Assembly (NCBI RefSeq): GCF_001635685.1
Contig: NZ_LWFF01000319.1
Span: forward strand, 1-63,311
Direction of reading: 5' to 3'
Length of the DNA stretch: 63,311 nucleotides
From: Erythrobacter sp. HI0063
Lineage (GTDB): Bacteria; Pseudomonadota; Alphaproteobacteria; Sphingomonadales; Sphingomonadaceae
Of this stretch, positions 46,019 through 55,049 are shown piece after piece. A program made the position numbers and the translations under genes. A model generated the notes under the pieces. That model was not told where the DNA came from. It ran no database searches and saw only the letters and a program-made list of their open reading frames with translations. Numbering within the stretch: the first letter of the stretch is position 1; each line of letters begins with the position of its first letter.

Positions 46019-48319
46019 ATGGCTGCCGACAATACCACTGTGATGGACGAACCCGATCCCTTCGACGCGATCGTCGATGCCCCCTTCGACAGCGCGCTGA
46101 GCGAACGGTATCTGGTGTATGCGCTAAGCACGATCACCGCGCGCTCGCTCCCCGATCTGCGCGATGGGCTGAAGCCGGTCCATCGCCGCCTGTTGTGGGC
46201 GATGCGGCAGCTGAAGCTGAACCCGACCGACGCGTTCAAGAAATCCGCCCGCGTGGTCGGCGACGTGATCGGCAAATATCACCCGCATGGCGATGCGAGC
46301 GTGTACGATGCGATGGTCCGCCTCGCGCAGGATTTCGCGCTGCGCTATCCGCTGGTCGAAGGGCAGGGGAATTTCGGCAATATCGACGGGGATAACGCCG
46401 CCGCCTATCGCTATACCGAAGCGCGCCTGACCAAAACGGCCTTGCGCCTGATGGAGGGGCTGGACGAGGGCACGGTCGATTTCATCCGGACTTATAACGG
46501 CGAAGAGCGCGAGCCGGAGATCTTTCCCGGCCTGTTCCCCAACCTACTCGCCAACGGATCGAGCGGGATCGCGGTGGGCATGGCGACCAATATCCCGAGC
46601 CACAATGTCGCCGAAGTGGTCGATGCGACGCTGGAACTGATCGACAATCCGCAGGTCGAACATGCCCGCCTGATGGAGCTGTTCCACGGGCCCGATTTCG
46701 CGACCGGGGCGCTGGTGGTGGACAGCCCGGAAACGATCGCTGCCGCCTACGAGACCGGGCGCGGCAGTTTCCGCCTGCGCGCGCGTTTCCATGCGGCGGA
46801 GGCGAGCACGGACAAGGATCGCGAGGCGGGGATCGAGCGGCTGGGCGGGGGCCAGTGGCAGCTCGTCGTCGATCAGATCCCCTACCAGGTGCAGAAGGGC
46901 AAGCTGATCGAACAGATCGCCGCCGCCATCGCCGATCGCAAGCTGCCGATCCTGGAAGATGTGCGCGACGAGAGCGACGAGAACATCCGCATCGTCTTCG
47001 TCCCGCGCAGCCGCAATGTCGATCCCGAGTTGTTGAAGGAAAGCCTCTACAAGCTCACCGACCTCGAAACGCGGTTCGGCCTCAATCTGAACGTGCTCGA
47101 CGCAACGCGCACGCCGATGGTGATGGGGCTGAAGGAATTGCTGTCGAACTGGGTCTCCAGCCAGATCGAGATCCTCCAACGCCGCAGCCGCCACCGGCTC
47201 GATCAGATCGCGAGAAGGCTGGAGCTGGTCGAAGGCTATATCGTCGCCTTCCTCAATCTCGACCGCGTGATCGAGATCATCCGCTACGAGGACGATCCCA
47301 AGGCGGTGATGATGGAGGAATTCTCTCTCACCGAACGGCAGGTCGAAGCGATCCTCAACATGCGGCTGCGATCCTTGCGCAAGCTGGAAGAGATGGAGCT
47401 GCGGCAGGAGAAGGACGATCTCCTGAAAGAGCAGGACGATCTCGAAAAGCTGCTCGGCTCGCCCGCCCGCCAGCGCACGCGGCTGAAGCGCGATCTTACA
47501 AAATTGCGCAAGGAATACGGGCCGGACACCGCACTCGGCGCGCGCCGCACGCTGATCGCGGAAGCCGAACCCATGGTCGAATTCAGCATGGAAGCCATGA
47601 TCGAGAAGGAGCCGGTGACGGTGATCCTCTCGCAGAAGGGCTGGGTGCGTGGCGCCAAGGGGCATCTGCCGCTCGATCAGGAGTTCAAATACAAGGAAGG
47701 CGATGCCCAAGGGTTCGTCCTGCACGCGCAGACGACGGACAAATTGCTGCTCGTCACCGATACGGGGCGCTTCTTCACACTGGGCGCGGACAAATTGCCC
47801 GGCGCGCGCGGGTTCGGGGAACCGGTCAGGAACACGCTCGACATCGATGCGGGTTCGCAGATCGTGGCCGCGATCGTCCACCGGCCCAAACAGCGCCTGC
47901 TGCTCGCCGCCGATACGGGCAAGGGCTTCGCCGCGAACACGGACGACCTGCTGGCCGAGACCCGCAAGGGCCGCCAGGTGGTGAATCTGAAGGGCGAGGC
48001 GAAATTGCAGGTCGTGCGCCCGATCGCGGCGGAGGACGACCACGTCGCGGTGGTCGGCGACAATCGCAAGCTCGTCGTCTTCAACCTCGAAGAGCTGCCC
48101 GAACTCGCGCGCGGACAGGGCGTGCAATTGCAGCGCTATCGCGACGGCGGCCTATCGGACGCGATCACCTTCAAGCTGGAAGACGGGCTCAGCTGGACCA
48201 TGGGCGGCAAGGAAGGCCGCACGCGAACCGAGAACGAGATGTGGCAATGGAAGGTCGCGCGCGGCGGCGCGGGCCGGATGCCGCCGCAGGGTTTCCCGCG
48301 CGACAACCGGTTCGAATAG
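46019..48319 (+). CDS. parC: DNA topoisomerase IV subunit A
   Basis: ParC cuts and rejoins DNA to decatenate chromosomes with ParE. The 766-residue protein has the catalytic Tyr132 (AYRYTEARL), the NIDGDNAAA segment, and a beta-propeller C-terminal domain lacking the GyrA box, which separates it from GyrA. In the quinolone region [12 protein letters not shown] the usual Ser is Ala93, and Asp97 is kept. A GTG at 46010 is an alternative start. The downstream hairpin at 48349-48385 could serve both convergent genes. Confidence 0.94.
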   Translation: MAADNTTVMDEPDPFDAIVDAPFDSALSERYLVYALSTITARSLPDLRDGLKPVHRRLLWAMRQLKLNPTDAFKKSARVVGDVIGKYHPHGDASVYDAMVRLAQDFALRYPLVEGQGNFGNIDGDNAAAYRYTEARLTKTALRLMEGLDEGTVDFIRTYNGEEREPEIFPGLFPNLLANGSSGIAVGMATNIPSHNVAEVVDATLELIDNPQVEHARLMELFHGPDFATGALVVDSPETIAAAYETGRGSFRLRARFHAAEASTDKDREAGIERLGGGQWQLVVDQIPYQVQKGKLIEQIAAAIADRKLPILEDVRDESDENIRIVFVPRSRNVDPELLKESLYKLTDLETRFGLNLNVLDATRTPMVMGLKELLSNWVSSQIEILQRRSRHRLDQIARRLELVEGYIVAFLNLDRVIEIIRYEDDPKAVMMEEFSLTERQVEAILNMRLRSLRKLEEMELRQEKDDLLKEQDDLEKLLGSPARQRTRLKRDLTKLRKEYGPDTALGARRTLIAEAEPMVEFSMEAMIEKEPVTVILSQKGWVRGAKGHLPLDQEFKYKEGDAQGFVLHAQTTDKLLLVTDTGRFFTLGADKLPGARGFGEPVRNTLDIDAGSQIVAAIVHRPKQRLLLAADTGKGFAANTDDLLAETRKGRQVVNLKGEAKLQVVRPIAAEDDHVAVVGDNRKLVVFNLEELPELARGQGVQLQRYRDGGLSDAITFKLEDGLSWTMGGKEGRTRTENEMWQWKVARGGAGRMPPQGFPRDNRFE

Positions 48320-48348
48320 GGCGCAGTTCCTTCCCCGGTGGGGGCATG

Positions 48349-48385
48349 AAAAAGGCCGGAAGCGCCCCCCAGCGCTCCCGGCCTT
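48349..48385 (-). terminator. intrinsic terminator between parC and the convergent gene
   Basis: AAGGCCGG-A-AGCGC and GCGCT-C-CCGGCCTT form a 13-pair stem with one mismatch. On the minus strand it is followed by a T-run (AAAAA at 48349-48353 on the plus strand). It lies 24 bp from the stop of the minus-strand gene. Confidence 0.88.
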
Positions 48386-48409
48386 ATGCGATCCCGAAAG
48401 GATCGGATT

Positions 48410-48943
48410 TTACATATCGGCGGCCGCTTCGGCGTTGGCTTCCATATCCGCCAGCGCGGCATCGACCTGCGCCATGGTCAGGCGCGCGATCAGCTGGCCC
48501 TCGGTCGCGACGAAGTAGTTGCGCGGAACGGTGAATTCGCCCGCATCCTCGGCGCGAACCACGAGAACGTTGTCGCCTTCGACCGTTCCGACGGTGCCCA
48601 GCGTCTGGCTGTCGGCGGTCATGATCGTGGCGCCTTCGACCAGCGCTGCGTCGAGCGCGGCATTGGCGGCGGCCATCTGCTGTTCGATCATGGTGTCGAG
48701 CTGGACTTTGGTCACGGTGATGGTCGGGCCGGTTTCGCCCACGCCGTACATGTCGACGGCGAGCGGAATCTGATGGGTGCCCGTGTCGAGCAAGGTCTGG
48801 CCGTTTTCGACCTGCGTGATCGTACCGACCTGATTGCCTTCGGGCCCGTAGACCGTCGCACCGGCGACGACCTGATCGTTGGCGAGCGCCGGAGTGGCGA
48901 TCGTCGCGACTGCGAGAGCGAGGGCGGATGCGAGGGTCTTCAT
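48410..48943 (-). CDS. periplasmic protein with repeated PRC-barrel-like segments
   Basis: The 177-residue protein has a signal peptide (cleaved near Pro-Ala-Leu-Ala, residue ~21), then two similar short beta segments: GATVYGPEGNQVGTITQVENG and GATIMTADSQTLGTVGTVEGD. These look like PRC-barrel-type strands, with a helical acidic C terminus. GGAG lies just before the ATG. It is common in Erythrobacteraceae, without a known role. It likely has its own promoter and terminator. Confidence 0.68.
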   Translation of the reverse strand: MKTLASALALAVATIATPALANDQVVAGATVYGPEGNQVGTITQVENGQTLLDTGTHQIPLAVDMYGVGETGPTITVTKVQLDTMIEQQMAAANAALDAALVEGATIMTADSQTLGTVGTVEGDNVLVVRAEDAGEFTVPRNYFVATEGQLIARLTMAQVDAALADMEANAEAAADM

Positions 48944-49089
48944 AAAGGAACTCCGATTGGTGTTTTTCTACGCGATCCCCCAGACGCGAAAGACGCGCCG
49001 GAAGCGGGATCGGGAATGAGGGGCGGCACGAGACGCGAAACGCCAATCCGCTACCGCCGGACGGTCCGCCGCGATGGCGGGAGAGGGCT

Positions 49090-49118
49090 TTCTAAACGGA
49101 TGCTGCGCTGCAATGCAA
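49090..49118 (-). promoter_or_regulatory. candidate promoter of the PRC-like periplasmic gene
   Basis: On the minus strand TTGCAT (49118-49113) and TTAGAA (49095-49090) are 17 bp apart, about 147 bp before the ATG at 48943. The match to -35/-10 is by eye. The remaining stretch 48944-49189 shows no gene. Confidence 0.35.
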
Positions 49119-49189
49119 CCGTGGGTCCGGTTATAGGGTTTCGCGATTAAGCTGGCCTGAAGCCGCGGTTGCCGCGCGTGCGGTGGCCT

Positions 49190-50365
49190 TTAACGTTCGG
49201 CCAGTTCTTCCGTCAGCAGCGCCTCGATCCGGGCCTCGCCGGGAAAGTCTTCCGCGATCCAGCGCGCTTCGACGGCGCGCATGATCCGCGCGACGTCCGG
49301 CCCGGCGGCGATACCGCGCGCCACGATCGTCCCACCCTTCAACGGAAAATGGGGCGGCGTCCAATCGTCGAGCGAGGCTGGCGAGGCGCCGGTCAGCAAC
49401 AGCCGGTCGCGCGCGCATCCCATCCCCTCGTGATAGGCGAGCGCACGGGGAAGTTGCGCGTCGTTCGGCGTACGTGCCGCCGCGCAGGCGAGGCGTCCGC
49501 GCTGCTGCTTCGACAGCCGCAGCCGCGCCGCCACGGTCTCGGCGAGGCTGGGCACTGAGGGCAGCAGCGCGGCGAGGCGGCGGATCGCCTCCGGTTCGGC
49601 ATCGTGTTCGCGCTCGGTTTCGATCAGACGCGCAAGCGCCGCGATCTCGCTGGCGCGCGATTCGGGCAGGATCACGCGCAGCACGCCTGCATCGTCCATC
49701 AGGCGGACAGTCGGCACCGGATCGGGCAGAGCGAGGATGCCGAGCAATTCCATCGCCACGCGTTCGCGGCTGATGCCTTTCAGCGTTTCGGCCAGTTCGC
49801 TGCAGGCCGCCAATGCCCCGTCTTCGGTCTCGCGTCCGAAGCGCGCCTGGAAGCGGAAATAGCGCAGGATGCGCAAGTGATCTTCGCGAATGCGTTGGCG
49901 CGCATCGCCGATAAAGCGCACCCGGCGCGCCTCCAGATCGGCCAGCCCGCCGAAGAAATCGGTGATCTCCAGCGTTTCTGGATGGGCATAGAGCGCGTTG
50001 ATGGTGAAATCGCGCCGTGCCGCATCCTCGCGCCAGTCGTCGGCGAAGGCGACCGTCGCGCGGCGTCCATCGGTGCTGACGTCGCGGCGCAGCGTGGTGA
50101 TCTCGACCGGGCCGGTTTCGAGAATGGCCGTAACGGTGCCGTGCTCGATCCCGGTCGGCACGGTACGGATACCGGCGTCGCGGCACAAATCGATCACCTG
50201 TTCGGGCCTATGGAGCGTCGCGCAATCGACATCGGCCACGGGGATGCCGAGCAGCGTGTCGCGCACCGCGCCGCCGACCCAGCGCATCGCGTCGGGCCCG
50301 AGCGTCGCGGCAAGCTGCGCAAGATCGGCGCGCTGGGTCCAGGGGGCGGGGGGGAGATCGGTCAC
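49190..50365 (-). CDS. cca: CCA-adding tRNA nucleotidyltransferase / poly(A) polymerase family
   Basis: The 391-residue class II nucleotidyltransferase builds or repairs the CCA end of tRNA. The catalytic head is GGAVRDTLLGIPVADVDCA with Asp45 and Asp47, followed by RRDFTINALY and RIREDHLRILRYFRF. The C-terminal half is helical. The GTG at 50365 overlaps the stop of the Nudix gene (GTGA). The two tRNA genes in this window already encode CCA, so it may mainly repair ends. Confidence 0.88.
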   Translation of the reverse strand: MTDLPPAPWTQRADLAQLAATLGPDAMRWVGGAVRDTLLGIPVADVDCATLHRPEQVIDLCRDAGIRTVPTGIEHGTVTAILETGPVEITTLRRDVSTDGRRATVAFADDWREDAARRDFTINALYAHPETLEITDFFGGLADLEARRVRFIGDARQRIREDHLRILRYFRFQARFGRETEDGALAACSELAETLKGISRERVAMELLGILALPDPVPTVRLMDDAGVLRVILPESRASEIAALARLIETEREHDAEPEAIRRLAALLPSVPSLAETVAARLRLSKQQRGRLACAAARTPNDAQLPRALAYHEGMGCARDRLLLTGASPASLDDWTPPHFPLKGGTIVARGIAAGPDVARIMRAVEARWIAEDFPGEARIEALLTEELAER

Positions 50366-51039
50366 TGTGTCGCTTCCATCCATTCGAGGCGGCGCGACAG
50401 ATTGTAACAGATCGCCGCCGTCACGCCCCAGATGCGATAGCCCCGATAATCGAGTTCGAGATATTGCCGCATCGCGCCTTTCCAGAACACTTCGTTGCGC
50501 GTCCAATTGTCCGCATCCATCACCAGCGACAGGGGCGCTTCGAACCAGCTTTCGACCTCGCGCGGATCGGCGCGCAGCGGCAGGTCGGGGGCGATCACGC
50601 CGAGCACGGGGGTGATGTCGAAGCCGGTCCCGGTCTGATAGCGATCGGTGGTGCCGATCAGGCGCACCTGATCGCGATCGAGCGCCAGTTCCTCTTCCGC
50701 TTCGCGCAAGGCGGCAGTGACCGCGTCCTCGCCCGGTTCCAATTTGCCACCGGGAAAGGCAACCTGGCCGGGATGGTCGCGCATGGTCGTGGGGCGCTGC
50801 GTCAAAATGACGCCGGGCCCGTCGTAGTGTGGCCTATCGCTTCGCTGCTTCAGGCCGTTGTTTTCCGGCCTAACGCTTCGCTGCATGAGGCCGGTGGGCC
50901 GATCCGTCACCGCGATCAGCACGGCGGCATCGGCAGTCCGCTCGGCATCGGCGAAACGCGCATCGGTCATCAGGTCGGGTATGTCGCGCGCATGGCCCGC
51001 TTCGGACAGGCGGACCAGCCGGTCGAACAGGTCGCTCAT
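50362..51039 (-). CDS. CoA pyrophosphatase-type Nudix hydrolase with repeat insertion
   Basis: The Nudix box is intact: GGKLEPGEDAVTAALREAEEEL (97-118, with Arg112-Glu113 and Glu116-Glu117). The upstream LTQRPTTMRDHPGQVAFPGG fits the CoA/ADP-ribose pyrophosphatase group. At 49-73 there is an extra Arg/Gln-rich segment with two copies of Gly-Leu-x-Gln-Arg-Ser-x-Arg-Pro, encoded by the DNA repeat at 50831-50893. The flanking protein reads normally without it. Its start overlaps the stop of the DUF1285 gene and its stop overlaps cca, so the three form an operon. Confidence 0.86.
   Translation of the reverse strand: MSDLFDRLVRLSEAGHARDIPDLMTDARFADAERTADAAVLIAVTDRPTGLMQRSVRPENNGLKQRSDRPHYDGPGVILTQRPTTMRDHPGQVAFPGGKLEPGEDAVTAALREAEEELALDRDQVRLIGTTDRYQTGTGFDITPVLGVIAPDLPLRADPREVESWFEAPLSLVMDADNWTRNEVFWKGAMRQYLELDYRGYRIWGVTAAICYNLSRRLEWMEATQ
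50831..50893. repeat. in-frame duplicated palindromic element within the Nudix gene
   Basis: Two 27-bp copies lie at 50831-50857 and 50867-50893, identical at 24 of 27 positions and separated by 9 bp, giving a 36-bp period (12 codons). Each copy has the ends GGCCT and AGGCC as an inverted repeat around a CGCTTCGCTG-type centre. The whole stays in frame with the host gene. I saw no further copy in this window. Confidence 0.85.
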
Positions 51040-51593
51040 TCCGGGGCGGGGGGCAGCAGCGAATAGGTTTCGCCGCCGCTCATAACCGTCCAGTCCTGCC
51101 CCCGCGCCAGCGCGATTTCGGCAAGCTGTTCGTAGGTCGAGCGGTTCAGGCGTGCCTCGCAGCCGCGCCGGACATGGACGTAGAGCGCGGGCGCTTCGGC
51201 ATCTCCGGCGGCGCGGATCGCATGGTCCGGCCCGGCGACCACCAGATCATCCGTATTGAGGCGGAAGGCGATTCCATCTTCGACCAGGCGGCAATCGGTG
51301 GCGATGAAGCAGGCATCCTCCACTTCGATCGAAAGCTTCTGAAACGGCGTGACCAGCCAGTAGGCGCCGTTCTCGTCACGGGTCAACAGGCCCGAAAACG
51401 CGCGCACCATCGCTTCGCGCCTGATCGGGCTGCCATCGTGATACCAGGTCCCGTCGGCGGCGATGCGCATGCCGCTGTCGCCTTCATCCTGCGGCGTCCA
51501 GCGTTCGACCGGGGGCAACTTGCGGGCTTCGACCTGTTCGGCGATCTGCGCGAGGCTGAGACCGGCGAGCTCGGGGGGCGGAGTGTAGACCAT
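51036..51593 (-). CDS. DUF1285 family protein
   Basis: The 185-residue protein has the DUF1285 pattern, with motifs RIAADGTWYHDGSPIRREAMVRAFSGLL and YWLVTPFQKLSIEVEDACFIATD. The structure of family members is a two-domain beta protein that may bind small molecules; function is unknown. I start at the ATG at 51593 (MVYTPPPEL). The stop overlaps the Nudix start (ATGA), which links it to the Nudix-cca operon. Confidence 0.82.
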   Translation of the reverse strand: MVYTPPPELAGLSLAQIAEQVEARKLPPVERWTPQDEGDSGMRIAADGTWYHDGSPIRREAMVRAFSGLLTRDENGAYWLVTPFQKLSIEVEDACFIATDCRLVEDGIAFRLNTDDLVVAGPDHAIRAAGDAEAPALYVHVRRGCEARLNRSTYEQLAEIALARGQDWTVMSGGETYSLLPPAPE

Positions 51594-51653
51594 GTGCGTG
51601 GCGTTGGCAGATGCGGGCGGGCGAAACAATCCTCCCCGAACCGGCGAACGGCC

Positions 51654-52187
51654 TCAGCCCATCCAGGGGCCCAGCATGCCTTCGCGCGGCAGGATGGCGG
51701 CGTTGTTCGTGCGGGCGAGCAGGCGGCCCTGTTCGTACGGGCCGGGGCAATGCCAGCCGCCGGTATGCGCAGGGCTGAAGTCCCATTTCCCGTAATAGTC
51801 GACATCGCCGATCAGGACCTGCGGCAGCGCGGCGGACGAGCCTTCGCCGAGCCTATCGACAGCCGCGAGCGAGGCGGCCATCAGCGCCTTGCCATACCCT
51901 TCGCCCTGCCGCCCCGGCATCACCGCGACCGGGCCGACCATCAGCAGCGGATGCGCCCGCCCGTCGGGATCGGTCAGGGCGACGGGCCAGAGCTGGATCG
52001 TGGCGACCAGATAATCCTCATCGTCGAGCGCTGCGAAGCTGAGGCCGGGCAGCCACTCGACGCCCTCACGGATGCGATAGGCGGTGCGCGCCCGGCGCTG
52101 TTCGCCGAAAGCCGCGTCGAGGAGATCCTCGATCAGGTCGAAGTCGATCGCCGAAAGCGGCACGATGGTGGGCAATGCAGTCGCCAT
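51654..52187 (-). CDS. GNAT family N-acetyltransferase
   Basis: The 177-residue protein has the acetyl-CoA loop pattern VGPVAVMPGRQGEGYGKALM and a following helix, typical of GNAT transferases. The C-terminal part (DVDYYGKWDFSPA, PGPYEQGRLLARTN) resembles the YhbS-type group of acetyltransferases. Substrate unknown. It is upstream of the DUF1285 gene, with a 60-bp gap. Confidence 0.84.
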   Translation of the reverse strand: MATALPTIVPLSAIDFDLIEDLLDAAFGEQRRARTAYRIREGVEWLPGLSFAALDDEDYLVATIQLWPVALTDPDGRAHPLLMVGPVAVMPGRQGEGYGKALMAASLAAVDRLGEGSSAALPQVLIGDVDYYGKWDFSPAHTGGWHCPGPYEQGRLLARTNNAAILPREGMLGPWMG

Positions 52188-52282
52188 GGGCCGCGCGGAT
52201 TAAGGGCGCGGCCCCGGCCTGTCGATGAAATAGCGCTATCCTACCGGCAAGCGGCGCTCGCTGTGCCCGCCGTGACTGGATG

Positions 52283-53485
52283 TCAGCCCGGCGTCAGCTT
52301 GAGCAGCCGCCCGTTGTCGCCATCCTCGAGCGCCCAGATCGCGCCGTCGGGGCCCTGCACGACCTGACGGATGCGCTCACCCATAGGCACGCGTCCGACC
52401 TCGCGCGCGGTGTCGCCGTCGAAGGCGATGCGGATCAGCGCTTCGGTCTTGAGACCCGCGACGATCCCCTGGCCGCGCCAGGGCGCGAACAAGTCGCCAT
52501 CGTAGATGAAGAAATTGCCCGAGGCGATCACCGGGGTCCAGCTGATGACCGGCTTGATGAAGCCATCGTCGGGGCTGTGGTTCGGGATCGGCGTGCCGTT
52601 GTAGTTTTCGCCGTTGGAGCGCGTAGGCCAGCCGTAATTGCCGCCTTTCTGGACGAGGTTCAGCTCGTCGCCGCCTGCCGGACCGTGCTCGATCTCCCAC
52701 AACCGGCCATCGGCATCGAAATCCATGGCGAGAATGTTGCGGTGGCCCCAACTCCAGATCTCGTCGCTGGGCGATCCGCGATCCGCGAGCGGATTGCCTG
52801 CGGCGGGCGTTCCGTCGAGATTGAGCCGCACGATGGTGCCGAGCGTGTTCGAAATGTCCTGCGCGGGGTCTTTCTTCTGCCGCTCTCCACTGGAGACGAA
52901 CATGTAGCGCTCGTCCGGGCTGAACACGATACGGTGCGAATAATGGCCGCGACCGCTGACCTTGGGCGTCTGGCGCCAGATCGTCTCCAGCCCTTCGACC
53001 TTACAGCTCGCATCCTGGGTTCCGCAATTGAGCGTACCGCGCCCGACGACCGCGCCGCGCGTGTCGCCGTCACCGGCTTCGACCCAGCTGAGATAGATCG
53101 TCCGGCTGCCGACATTGGCGGCGCGCTGGCTGGGCAGAAACGCGATCTCGCCGAGGCCGCCCTGGCCGCCGTAATCGACGCGCGGCATCCCGCTGACCGT
53201 GCCGGTGCGGCGGGTTTCGGTGTCGATGAACTTCATCGTGCCGGGCTTTTCGGTGATGAACAGCATGGATGGGCCGGGCGCGAAAGCGGCGGCCCAAGGC
53301 TCGTCATAGGTGCCGAATGCCGTAACCTGCGGCTCGCCCATCGGTGTGGCGGTGCCGGTCGCGGGCGTACCGGTGGTGGGTGCGGGCGTCGATTGCGCGG
53401 CGGTTTCCCCGCCTGACGGGCTGCCGCAACTTGCGAGCAGGGCGCTGGAGGATAGAAGGGCGGCAAGGAAAGGTTTTGTCGTCAT
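52283..53485 (-). CDS. PQQ-dependent sugar dehydrogenase-like lipoprotein
   Basis: This 400-residue protein starts with a lipoprotein signal (LLASC, Cys20) and a Thr/Pro spacer, then a six-bladed propeller of the soluble glucose/aldose dehydrogenase family: WAAAFAPGPSMLFITEKPG, GQGGLGEIAFLP, SHRIVFSPDERYMFVSSGERQ, NILAMDFDADGRLWEIEHGPAGGDELNLVQKGGNYGWP. The latter is the typical calcium/PQQ site. It would oxidise sugars in the periplasm. Its ATG at 53485 overlaps head to head with the rnhB start. Confidence 0.88.
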   Translation of the reverse strand: MTTKPFLAALLSSSALLASCGSPSGGETAAQSTPAPTTGTPATGTATPMGEPQVTAFGTYDEPWAAAFAPGPSMLFITEKPGTMKFIDTETRRTGTVSGMPRVDYGGQGGLGEIAFLPSQRAANVGSRTIYLSWVEAGDGDTRGAVVGRGTLNCGTQDASCKVEGLETIWRQTPKVSGRGHYSHRIVFSPDERYMFVSSGERQKKDPAQDISNTLGTIVRLNLDGTPAAGNPLADRGSPSDEIWSWGHRNILAMDFDADGRLWEIEHGPAGGDELNLVQKGGNYGWPTRSNGENYNGTPIPNHSPDDGFIKPVISWTPVIASGNFFIYDGDLFAPWRGQGIVAGLKTEALIRIAFDGDTAREVGRVPMGERIRQVVQGPDGAIWALEDGDNGRLLKLTPG

Positions 53486-54110
53486 GCTATCGGGAACTCC
53501 TGAAGGCGGAATTGGCTCCGCGCCGCTGGTCGCTGGCGTGGACGAGGCCGGGCGCGGCCCACTCGCGGGGCCGGTTGTGGCCGCCGCCGTTGTGCTATGC
53601 AAGCCATGTCCGGGTGGCCTCGCCGATTCCAAGGTGTTGAGCGCGGCAGCGCGCGCCAAGCTCGAAGCGAGCATCCGCGCGCGCTGCGTCTATGGGATCG
53701 CCGTGGTCGATGTCGAAGCGATCGATCGGCTCAACATCTTCGGCGCCACCATGCTGGCGATGACGCTGGCGGTCGAGCGGGCGGAAGCCGCGCTGGGGCA
53801 GAGCGTTGCGGAGGCCCTGATCGACGGAAATCTGACGCCGCAGGGCCGATCGCCCGGCTGGCGCTGGCCCGCGCGCGCCATTGTAAAAGGCGATGCGAAG
53901 GAGCGCTGCATCTCCGCCGCCTCGATCCTCGCCAAGGAATATCGCGACCGGATCATGCGCGAGGCGGCGCTGGCGCACCCCCATTACGGTTGGGAGCGCA
54001 ATATGGGCTACGGAACACGCGAGCATGTCGAGGCATTGCGAACATACGGGCCCACGCCCCACCACCGGCGCAGCTTCGCTCCGGTAGCGCAATTGGAGAT
54101 GTTTGCATGA
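53484..54110 (+). CDS. rnhB: ribonuclease HII
   Basis: RnhB removes ribonucleotides and RNA primers from DNA. The 208-residue protein has the active acids Asp20-Glu21 in VAGVDEAGRGPLAGP, Asp in GLADSKVLS, and Asp in ALIDGNL, with ISAASILAKEYRD and HPHYGWERNMGYGT as further signatures. The ATG at 53484 has GGAAAGG upstream. Its start shares three bases with the divergent sugar dehydrogenase start, and its stop overlaps the SDR start (ATGA). Confidence 0.93.
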   Translation: MLSGTPEGGIGSAPLVAGVDEAGRGPLAGPVVAAAVVLCKPCPGGLADSKVLSAAARAKLEASIRARCVYGIAVVDVEAIDRLNIFGATMLAMTLAVERAEAALGQSVAEALIDGNLTPQGRSPGWRWPARAIVKGDAKERCISAASILAKEYRDRIMREAALAHPHYGWERNMGYGTREHVEALRTYGPTPHHRRSFAPVAQLEMFA

Positions 54111-55021
54111 CTTTCGCCTATTCCGATATCCCCGAACAGACCGGAAGGACCGCGATCGTCACCGGCGCGAATACCGGCATCGGCCTCGAAATCGCACGCG
54201 GGCTGGCCAGAAAGGGCGCACGCGTGCTCCTCGCCTGCCGCGACGCCGACAAGGCCAACGAAGCCATCGAGGATATCAGAAGCGGCCCCGAGCGCGCCGA
54301 TCTCGCCTTCCTCCATCTCGACCTCGCCAATATCGCCTCCGTGCGGCAGGCGGCGGAGGAAGCTTCGCATGAGGAGCGGATCGACCTTCTGATCGACAAT
54401 GCGGGCGTGATGATGCCGCCGCTCGACCATGCGACCGCCGGGTGCGAATTGCAGTTCGCGGTCAACCACCTCGGCCATTTCGCCTTCACCAGCCTGCTGC
54501 TGCACAAGCTGGAACAGGACGGGGGCGGCCGCGTGGTCGTCCAGTCCAGCCTGGCCCATCGCGGCGCAGGCATCGATTTCGACAATCTCGACGCGGCGAA
54601 GGGGTATTCGAAAACGCAGTTCTATGGGCAGAGCAAGCTTGCGAACCTGCTTTTCGCCAAGGAACTGGACCGGCGGCTGCGCGCATCCGGCTCCTCGGTC
54701 AGCGCCATGGCGTGTCATCCGGGGATCGCGCAGACGGAGATAACGCGCCATTTCGGACCGCTCGGCAGCGTGTTCGGATCGGTCGTCGGGCTCGCGCTCA
54801 ACAGCGCCGCCGATGGCGCTCTGCCCGCGCTCCAGGCCGCAACCGACCCTGCTGCCGAAGGCGGCGAGTATTACGGACCCTATGGCTTCCGCGAAATGAG
54901 CGGCAAGCGTTCGGGCCGCGCCATCGCCAGCACCAAGGCCAAGGATGAAGCCCTGGCGAAGCGGTTGTGGGATCGCTCGGTCGAACTGACCGGCGTCGAT
55001 CCGGACCTCGCGCCCGCCTGA
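54107..55021 (+). CDS. short-chain dehydrogenase (retinol/protochlorophyllide-reductase-like)
   Basis: The 304-residue SDR has the NADP motif TGANTGIGLEIARGLA, NAG in IDNAGVMMPP, catalytic Ser in VVVQSSLAHRG, and Tyr-Lys in FYGQSKLANLL. This pattern matches the WW-domain-oxidoreductase/retinol-dehydrogenase-like group. It starts within the rnhB stop (ATGA). It sits between rnhB and ccrM, which are often direct neighbours in alphaproteobacteria. Confidence 0.88.
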   Translation: MTFAYSDIPEQTGRTAIVTGANTGIGLEIARGLARKGARVLLACRDADKANEAIEDIRSGPERADLAFLHLDLANIASVRQAAEEASHEERIDLLIDNAGVMMPPLDHATAGCELQFAVNHLGHFAFTSLLLHKLEQDGGGRVVVQSSLAHRGAGIDFDNLDAAKGYSKTQFYGQSKLANLLFAKELDRRLRASGSSVSAMACHPGIAQTEITRHFGPLGSVFGSVVGLALNSAADGALPALQAATDPAAEGGEYYGPYGFREMSGKRSGRAIASTKAKDEALAKRLWDRSVELTGVDPDLAPA

Positions 55022-55049
55022 CCTTACCGATCTCGATCGCTCCGGCAGC

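Noticed and set aside
46544-48127. A 527-codon minus-strand frame opposite parC.
   Set aside because: Low-complexity, His/Asp-rich translation with no family resemblance; it is explained by the strong parC coding bias.
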